From Mycobacterium sp. (GTDB lineage Bacteria > Actinomycetota > Actinomycetes > Mycobacteriales > Mycobacteriaceae): 6,481 bases of DNA. The DNA is taken from contig JAHFVB010000261.1 in NCBI GenBank assembly GCA_023264755.1, forward strand, positions 1-6,481, in the 5' to 3' direction. Under the pieces are notes generated by a model. That model saw only the letters and a program-made list of their open reading frames with translations. It made no database searches and was not told where the DNA came from. Shown one piece after another: positions 1 through 4,105 of this stretch. How positions within the stretch are numbered: position 1 is the stretch's first letter; every line of letters starts with the position of its first letter. Made by a program: the position numbers and the translations under genes.

Positions 1-21
1 CACCGCGATCGTGCACGGCTG

Positions 22-1863
22 TCAGGGCGACCCGACGACGGGCGGGACGACGCCCGTGATGATGGTCTTCGTCGGCGTGACGGGGGTGACGGGCGTGACG
101 GGCGGTGCGCTCGACGACGAGCTCGAGCTTGAAGACGACGAAGACGACGACGGTGGGGTGGTCGTCGTGGTGGTGGTCGTCGACGGGGTGGTCGTTGTCG
201 TCGTCGTCGTCGTCGTGGTGGTCGTCGTCGTCGTCGTGGTGGTCGTCGGCGAGGTCGTGGTGGTCGTGGTCGTTGGGGACGTGGTCGCGGTGGTGGTCGT
301 GGCCGGCGGGACGACCGACGTCGACGTCTCGCCGTTGGAATTGGTGAGGGTCACCGTCTGCGCTTCGCTGCCCGCGGTGGTCACGGGAACCGGGGTGCCG
401 TTGCTGTAACTCGTCCCCGTAACGGTCACCGGGCCGGACGGCTCCGACGAACTGGTCAAGGTGACGGCCAGCCCGCCGGCGGCCAGCAGGGCGGCGGCCG
501 CCGCGGCGCCAAAGAGGACCGGGGGCCGCTTGTACCAAGCCAGCGGAGCCGAATCGGGGAGGTCGTCCTCTTCCTCGTGGGCGTATTGGACGGGCGGGCG
601 GGCATCGGTCGGACCGGTGTAGTCGGACTCGTACTCCTCACCCGCGTACGGCACCGGGTCGCCCTGCGTGTCGTCCTGTGACCACGCCAACGCCCGGCCC
701 GTCGCCGCGGTCGACGCGTCCGCCAGCGGGGCCTGCTCGGTCGCGGGAGCCTCGCCGGCCCAACCCATCGTCGGAGCCAACCCCGTCGCCGCGAGGTCGA
801 CGGCAGGGGCCAAGCCGGTCGCAAGGTCTGGGGCCAGGCCCAGTGCAGCGACCACGGAAGCGCCTGCGGCGCCGACGAATTGCGGGGCCGGCGCCGTCAC
901 GATCGGGGCCCGCAGCCGCTCCGACAACCGTTGGGTGACAAGCGGTATCGCGGCACCCCCGCCGACGGTGGCTACCGCGGAGACGCTCGACAGCGGAATT
1001 CGATAGCGCTGCAACGTGTCTTCGACGGCGTTGAGCAACCCGCCGAGGGACTCGTCGACGAGCCGTTCGAGTTCGACCCGGGTGACCCTGACCTCGGCGG
1101 CGTAGCCGGGCAGTTGGGCCCGCAGTGCGGTCGCGGTATCGGCCGACAGACGCTCCTTGGCGGCCCGGCACTCGGCCCGTAGCTGCGAAAGCGACCCGAC
1201 CGCTGCCGTGCTCGCGGGGTCGGCGTCGTTGCCCTGGGCGATACCCGTCACGACGTGATTGAGCAGCGCCCCGTCGATGTGGTCACCCGAGAAGTCTGGG
1301 TAACGCACCGTGTCGCCGACGAGGGACAGGCCCGCGCTGGCGTCGGCGAGTGTGATGCTGGTTCCGCTGCCCCCGAGGTCGCACAACACCACGACCCCGT
1401 TCGGAGGCAGCCCGGGCGCCGCCTTCAGCGCGGCGAGGGCGGCGGCGGAGTCCGGGATGATCGAGGCGGGCACGCCGTTCGGGGCCAGGCTCGGCTCTGC
1501 GCCAAGGGCACTGCGCAGCGCACCGACGGCCGCCGGACTCCAGTAGGCGGGCACGGCGATGGTGACGGGCGACCCCCCGCCGACGGTGCGGGCCATCGCC
1601 GCGAGCGCCTCGACGAGGACGGTCTCGGCGCGGTGGGTGGACCCGTCGGAGGCCACCATGGGGACCGGGTCGCCGACGCGTTCGACGAATGACGTCAGCG
1701 CCAGCCCCGGCCGGTTCAGTTCGGGATTCTCGGCGGGGATGCCCACCTCGGGGGCGCGATCGGGGTACAGCGTCAGGACCGACGTTCGACTGACCGGGGG
1801 CCTACCGTCGCGGATGGCGACCAGATTGGTCGCTCCGATCGACAAGCCCAGCGCGTCGCTCAT
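22..1863 (-). CDS. Membrane-anchored Hsp70/DnaK-like protein with Thr/Ser-rich extracytoplasmic tail
   Basis: The predicted product has 613 residues. Residues 1-340 look like an Hsp70 actin-fold nucleotide-binding domain: GLSIGATN (6-13) matches the phosphate-1 loop, TIAVPAYW (101-108) the DnaK VPAYF segment, DSAAALAAL (138-146) the EPTAAALAY segment, CDLGGSGTS (161-169) phosphate-2, and VGGGAAIP (300-307) the adenosine motif. A linker with three GLAP repeats and acidic stretches (341-444) leads to one transmembrane helix at about 448-470, preceded by K445-R446, which suggests N-terminus in and C-terminus out. No Hsp70 substrate-binding domain is present. The tail has 41 Thr in residues 521-569 (one run of 20), then 14 consecutive Ser (572-585) and VTP repeats. 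I chose the ATG at 1863 because AGGGG (1872-1876) lies 8 nt upstream and the conserved fold begins there; an in-frame start at 1923 adds 20 Arg-rich residues and has less support. Role unknown; an envelope sensor or chaperone-like ATPase is inference. Confidence 0.85.
   Translation of the reverse strand: MSDALGLSIGATNLVAIRDGRPPVSRTSVLTLYPDRAPEVGIPAENPELNRPGLALTSFVERVGDPVPMVASDGSTHRAETVLVEALAAMARTVGGGSPVTIAVPAYWSPAAVGALRSALGAEPSLAPNGVPASIIPDSAAALAALKAAPGLPPNGVVVLCDLGGSGTSITLADASAGLSLVGDTVRYPDFSGDHIDGALLNHVVTGIAQGNDADPASTAAVGSLSQLRAECRAAKERLSADTATALRAQLPGYAAEVRVTRVELERLVDESLGGLLNAVEDTLQRYRIPLSSVSAVATVGGGAAIPLVTQRLSERLRAPIVTAPAPQFVGAAGASVVAALGLAPDLATGLAPAVDLAATGLAPTMGWAGEAPATEQAPLADASTAATGRALAWSQDDTQGDPVPYAGEEYESDYTGPTDARPPVQYAHEEEDDLPDSAPLAWYKRPPVLFGAAAAAALLAAGGLAVTLTSSSEPSGPVTVTGTSYSNGTPVPVTTAGSEAQTVTLTNSNGETSTSVVPPATTTTATTSPTTTTTTTSPTTTTTTTTTTTTTTTTTTTTPSTTTTTTTTPPSSSSSSSSSSSSSSAPPVTPVTPVTPTKTIITGVVPPVVGSP
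109..303 (-). repeat. Triplet low-complexity tract encoding poly-Ser and poly-Thr
   Basis: On the minus strand, 157-303 encodes Thr runs of 4, 2, 7, 20 and 8 separated by Ala, Ser-Pro or Pro-Ser, and 109-150 encodes 14 Ser. Thr codons are a mixture of ACC and ACG with one ACA. Ser codons are TCG, AGC, TCT and TCA. The mixture argues that the amino-acid run is maintained by selection and is not a fresh single-triplet expansion, although the purest part (about 199-246) could still change length by slippage. Three 9-bp units encoding VTP follow at 76-105. Confidence 0.9.
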
Positions 1864-1952
1864 GTGGTAAACCCCTGTGTCGGAACCGTGTGGTGCTCGA
1901 AGAACTCGAAGACGTCGTCGCACTCGACGATGTCGCAGCCAGCGCAGCCCTC

Positions 1953-1980
1953 ACCATAGCCGCCGACGCCCCACACTCAA
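1953..1980 (-). promoter_or_regulatory. Predicted sigma-70-type promoter of the Hsp70-like gene
   Basis: Reading the minus strand, TTGAGT (1980-1975) and TATGGT (1958-1953) are separated by 16 nt. Each matches four of six consensus bases. Transcription from here would give a 5' leader of roughly 80 nt before the ATG at 1863. The CCCCTA repeat cluster begins 8 bp behind the -35 hexamer. This is prediction by eye only. Confidence 0.45.
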
Positions 1981-1987
1981 GGAAATC

Positions 1988-2028
1988 CCCCTAGTGTCGG
2001 CGAACCCCTAATGCCCGGTCCCCTAATC
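1988..2028. promoter_or_regulatory. CCCCTA(A/G)T direct-repeat cluster, probable operator (copy 1)
   Basis: Three direct repeats are visible: CCCCTAGTG at 1988, CCCCTAATG at 2005 and CCCCTAATC at 2020, so start-to-start spacing is 17 and 15 bp. The same bipartite arrangement with 15-bp spacing occurs upstream of iniB. The pair beginning at 2005 lies 150 bp before the start codon of the Rv0340-like gene and about 76 bp before a possible -10 element. The position fits an activator site. IniR or Lsr2 as the binding protein is inference from the known regulation of iniBAC; I do not recall a published binding box that would confirm it. Confidence 0.6.
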
Positions 2029-2080
2029 GGTGGTCGAAAGCCCTGGGTTTCACACCGATCACGGGAGCCGGGTTCGTGGA

Positions 2081-2086
2081 TAGCAT
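2081..2086 (+). promoter_or_regulatory. Possible -10 element of the Rv0340-like gene
   Basis: TAGCAT fits the mycobacterial TANNNT -10 pattern and lies 68 nt upstream of the ATG at 2155. No convincing -35 hexamer is found at 16-18 bp, as expected if an upstream activator is needed. The corresponding position before iniB carries TAACGT. Weak evidence on its own. Confidence 0.25.
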
Positions 2087-2154
2087 CGTCGCTAGAGCCC
2101 GATCATCCGTGTCACCTGTGAAACAACTGCGAAAGCGAAGAAAGGGGGTGGGTC

Positions 2155-2694
2155 ATGGCCAATTCACTCCTCGACTTCGTAATGTCGCTGGTGCGCGATC
2201 CAGACGCTGCCGCGCACTATGCGGCCGACCCGGCGCAGGCCATTGCGGACGCCAACCTGACCGATGTGACCAGTGCAGACGTCAACCATCTGATCCCGGT
2301 CGTCGCGGAATCGCTGTCCTCGTCGGTGCCCTCGGTGGGGTCCGACTCGTTCACCGGGGATAGCGGGCACAACGTCTGGACGAGCGGCGCCGCGACGGCG
2401 GCCTTCGATGCATTCGGTGACCACCTGCCCCAACAGGTCGTGGACGACCCCGGCGCAGTCATCACCGACGTGGGTACGCCCGACCACGGCGCGCTCGCCA
2501 CGGCGGCGCCCGCCTTGGACGTGCCGACGCTCAGCGGGGTCGACGACTCGGGCCTGGCCCTGCACCAACAGGTGCTCGACGACGTCCCGGTCATCGACAC
2601 GGCGGCGGATTCCGATTGGCTGAACCATCAGCTCGACGACCACCACCTGGGCTCGATCACCCCGGATCACCCCGGAATCGACGACCTGATCTAA
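2155..2694 (+). CDS. IniB-like acidic protein, Rv0340 homologue
   Basis: The product has 179 residues, the length I recall for M. tuberculosis Rv0340, which holds the same place upstream of iniB. Residues 4-50 (LLDF, VRDPDAAAHYAADPAQAI) form the IniB N-terminal module, also present at the start of IniB. The rest is Asp-, Ala- and His-rich with no recognised fold. The protein has no lysine and only one arginine (R14), so it is strongly acidic. A QQV(V/L)DD motif occurs at 93-98 and 138-143, with a looser HQLDD at 158-162. There is no signal peptide or membrane helix. The start is supported by AAGGGGG at 2142-2148, 6 nt upstream. A strong hairpin follows the stop, so it is probably transcribed separately from iniBAC but through a similar promoter. 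Function unknown. Confidence 0.88.
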   Translation: MANSLLDFVMSLVRDPDAAAHYAADPAQAIADANLTDVTSADVNHLIPVVAESLSSSVPSVGSDSFTGDSGHNVWTSGAATAAFDAFGDHLPQQVVDDPGAVITDVGTPDHGALATAAPALDVPTLSGVDDSGLALHQQVLDDVPVIDTAADSDWLNHQLDDHHLGSITPDHPGIDDLI

Positions 2695-2731
2695 CTTGCG
2701 GTGGAGCTCAGGGGGGCTCACCGATCCCCAC

Positions 2732-2773
2732 TACGACGACGGCGCGGCCCACACGGGCCGCGCCGTCGTCGTA
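2732..2773 (+). terminator. Perfect 19-bp hairpin, likely terminator of the Rv0340-like gene
   Basis: Positions 2732-2750 and 2755-2773 are exact reverse complements around a 4-nt ACAC loop. The hairpin begins 38 nt after the TAA at 2692-2694. It is very GC-rich and has no following T-run, a form often seen in mycobacterial intrinsic terminator candidates. It would shield iniB from Rv0340-like read-through. A protein-binding palindrome is the alternative. Confidence 0.7.
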
Positions 2774-2817
2774 TACGGGCACGTCACAGACCATTTACCT
2801 GATCCCCCAAGGGCTAT

Positions 2818-2849
2818 CCCCTAATCCCCTAATGGGGCATCCCTTAGTG
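2818..2849. promoter_or_regulatory. CCCCTAAT direct-repeat cluster upstream of iniB, probable operator (copy 2)
   Basis: CCCCTAAT occurs at 2818 and 2826, and a variant CCCTTAGTG at 2841. The 2826 and 2841 units have the same 15-bp spacing as the 2005 and 2020 units of the first cluster. The pair begins 153 bp before the iniB ATG, against 150 bp for the Rv0340-like gene. The 2826 unit also forms CCCC-TAAT-GGGG (2826-2837). A further CCCCCAAGGG lies just upstream at 2804. In M. tuberculosis this promoter is induced by cell-wall inhibitors and depends on IniR; assigning these repeats to IniR is inference. Confidence 0.6.
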
Positions 2850-2890
2850 GCCCGCCATGCCCCCCGCAAGCCACGGGATCCGGCCCCGTT

Positions 2891-2917
2891 CCCGGCTGGT
2901 GCCGGGCTCCATAACGT
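2891..2917 (+). promoter_or_regulatory. Possible iniB core promoter with small palindrome
   Basis: TAACGT (2912-2917) fits TANNNT and lies 86 bp after the CCCCTAAT pair, compared with 76 bp in the Rv0340-like promoter. The two differ by about one helical turn. Just upstream, CCCGGC (2891-2896) and GCCGGG (2901-2906) form a perfect 6-bp inverted repeat around TGGT, in the -35 region. No good -35 hexamer is visible. Low confidence. Confidence 0.25.
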
Positions 2918-2978
2918 GGTGTTCAGTTCGCCGGAGCACTCGGTGACAGACCTAGTACCACCACTGAAAGGACCTGAC

Positions 2979-4007
2979 ATGAACACGCTCATCGACTTCA
3001 TCATGGAGCTCTTCCGCAGCCCCGAGACGGCCGCCAGGTTCGTCACCGACCCGGCGCTGACCATGCGCGACGCCGGCGTTCCCGCCAATGTCACCGCAGC
3101 CCAGCTGCAGGCCGTCGCGGCCACCGCCGTTCCGGCCGGCGTCGCGCTCGGCGGCGGCAACGGATTCCAGGGCCTGCAGAGTGCGGTCGCGGACTACCAC
3201 AGCTTCGCCTCGCCGTTCTCGCCGCAGACGTCGTTCGCCCCGCAGACCGACTTCGCCAGCCACAACGCCACGCAGGTCGCCAGCAACAACGACTTCATGA
3301 GCCCCGAGCAGTCGGCCGGCACCAACGCCCAGAACGGCGGGTTCAACCTCGGCTTCGGTGACATCACCTTCGGGGACAAGACCACCAACACCGCCACCAA
3401 CGGCGGCGTCGTCAACACCGGTAGCTCGGGTGACATCCACACCACCACCACTCAGGGCAACGGCAACGTGGTCGGACACGGCAACAACGCCAACACCGGC
3501 GTCATCGAAGGCGGCAGCCACTCGCCGATCATCGTGGGCGAGGGCAACGAGACCACGGTCAAGGACACCTCGCAGCACTCTGGCGGCGACCTCATCGACG
3601 GCAACCAGGGCACCGTGATCAAGGACAACGACATGTCCGGCGGGCACGGCGGCAGCGCCGGCGCCAGTGGCGGCGGCGGGCTGCTCGGCATCGGCAACGG
3701 AGGCAACCACGCCACCGCAGGCAGCGGTGGGGCTGGTGGCTCGATCATCGTCAACGACCAGGGCAACCACTCCACCAACACGACCACTGCGGTCGGCGGC
3801 AACCAGACCACGGTCGGTCACGACCTGGGCAGCGGCAACACCTCCGCCGTGGATTCCTCGACGCACGTCGATAGCTCGAGCCACACCGCCGACAGCTCGA
3901 TCCACGCCGACAACTCGATCCACAGTGACAACACGTTCACCCAGGAGAACTCGCTGCACCAGACGACCGAGACGCACGTCGGTCCGGAAACGCACATCGG
4001 GTTCTGA
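2979..4007 (+). CDS. iniB: IniB, isoniazid-inducible Asn/Gly/Ser-rich protein
   Basis: The product has 342 residues, shorter than the 479 I recall for M. tuberculosis IniB. Residues 1-50 (MNTLIDFIMELFRSPETAAR and following) form the IniB N-terminal module. From about 120 to 290 the chain is Gly/Asn/Thr/Ser-rich with alternating short hydrophobic pairs (GDITFGD, NGGVV, NGNVVG, TGVIEGG, SPIIVGEG, GTVIKDN), which suggests a repetitive beta structure; GGSAGASGGGG marks a flexible stretch. Residues 292-340 are a His-bearing hexad repeat. There is no Cys or Trp; Arg occurs only at 13, 20 and 30, and Lys only at 134, 195 and 215. I see no signal peptide or membrane helix. The ATG at 2979 is supported by AAAGGA at 2967-2972 and by the conserved N-terminus; the open frame continues upstream to 2616 only through non-coding DNA. 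It is the first gene of iniBAC. Its molecular function is not established. Confidence 0.9.
   Translation: MNTLIDFIMELFRSPETAARFVTDPALTMRDAGVPANVTAAQLQAVAATAVPAGVALGGGNGFQGLQSAVADYHSFASPFSPQTSFAPQTDFASHNATQVASNNDFMSPEQSAGTNAQNGGFNLGFGDITFGDKTTNTATNGGVVNTGSSGDIHTTTTQGNGNVVGHGNNANTGVIEGGSHSPIIVGEGNETTVKDTSQHSGGDLIDGNQGTVIKDNDMSGGHGGSAGASGGGGLLGIGNGGNHATAGSGGAGGSIIVNDQGNHSTNTTTAVGGNQTTVGHDLGSGNTSAVDSSTHVDSSSHTADSSIHADNSIHSDNTFTQENSLHQTTETHVGPETHIGF
3852..3998 (+). repeat. Hexapeptide His repeat at the IniB C-terminus
   Basis: IniB residues 292-340 divide into eight units of six residues (one has seven), such as DSSTHV, DSSSHTA, DSSIHA, DNSIHS, ENSLHQ and GPETHI. Histidines fall at 296, 302, 309, 315, 327, 333 and 339; one unit (317-322) has Thr in place of His. 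The pattern is clear in the protein and less regular in the DNA. Confidence 0.75.
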
Positions 4008-4024
4008 CCGAACCGAAGGCCGCG

Positions 4025-4062
4025 ACTGGCGGGGAGTTCCACTCTTGGAGCTTCCCGCCAGT
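4025..4062 (+). other. 17-bp intercistronic RNA hairpin between iniB and iniA
   Basis: Positions 4025-4041 pair with 4046-4062 around a CTCT loop. All 17 positions pair, two of them as G-U wobbles. The hairpin starts 18 nt after the iniB stop and ends 30 nt before the iniA Shine-Dalgarno sequence. No T-run follows. It could protect the iniB 3' end, act as a partial terminator or set the ratio of IniB to IniA. Confidence 0.65.
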
Positions 4063-4092
4063 TCGTTCGCCTAGCGTGACATGGACACCACC

Positions 4093-4099
4093 GGAGGAG
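4093..4099 (+). promoter_or_regulatory. iniA ribosome binding site
   Basis: GGAGGAG lies 6 nt before the GTG at 4106. It decides the start of iniA: the in-frame GTG at 4076 has no comparable site and would place this sequence inside the gene. Confidence 0.85.
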
Positions 4100-4105
4100 C
4101 CCCCC

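Noticed and set aside
109..303. Repeat tract as a CRISPR or other spacer-repeat array
   Set aside because: The repeats are contiguous coding triplets with no unique spacers.
11..409. Plus-strand open frame encoding a long poly-valine stretch
   Set aside because: It is the complement of the Thr/Ser codon tract of the Hsp70-like gene; a poly-Val protein with no ribosome binding site is implausible.
1864..1923. Upstream start at 1923 for the Hsp70-like gene
   Set aside because: The ATG at 1863 has AGGGG 8 nt upstream and begins the conserved fold; the extra 20 residues are Arg-rich and overlap the expected leader.
2616..2978. N-terminal extension of iniB in the same frame
   Set aside because: It would run back through the terminator hairpin, the operator repeats and the end of the preceding gene; the ATG at 2979 has a good ribosome binding site and the family N-terminus.
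2952..3995. Long open frame antisense to iniB (347 codons)
   Set aside because: It mirrors the repetitive GC-rich codons of iniB, its composition is dominated by V, G, R, A and D, and no start signal is evident.
4076..4105. GTG at 4076 as the iniA start
   Set aside because: It lacks a Shine-Dalgarno sequence and would bury the strong GGAGGAG inside the gene; the GTG at 4106 gives the family N-terminus MTQP.
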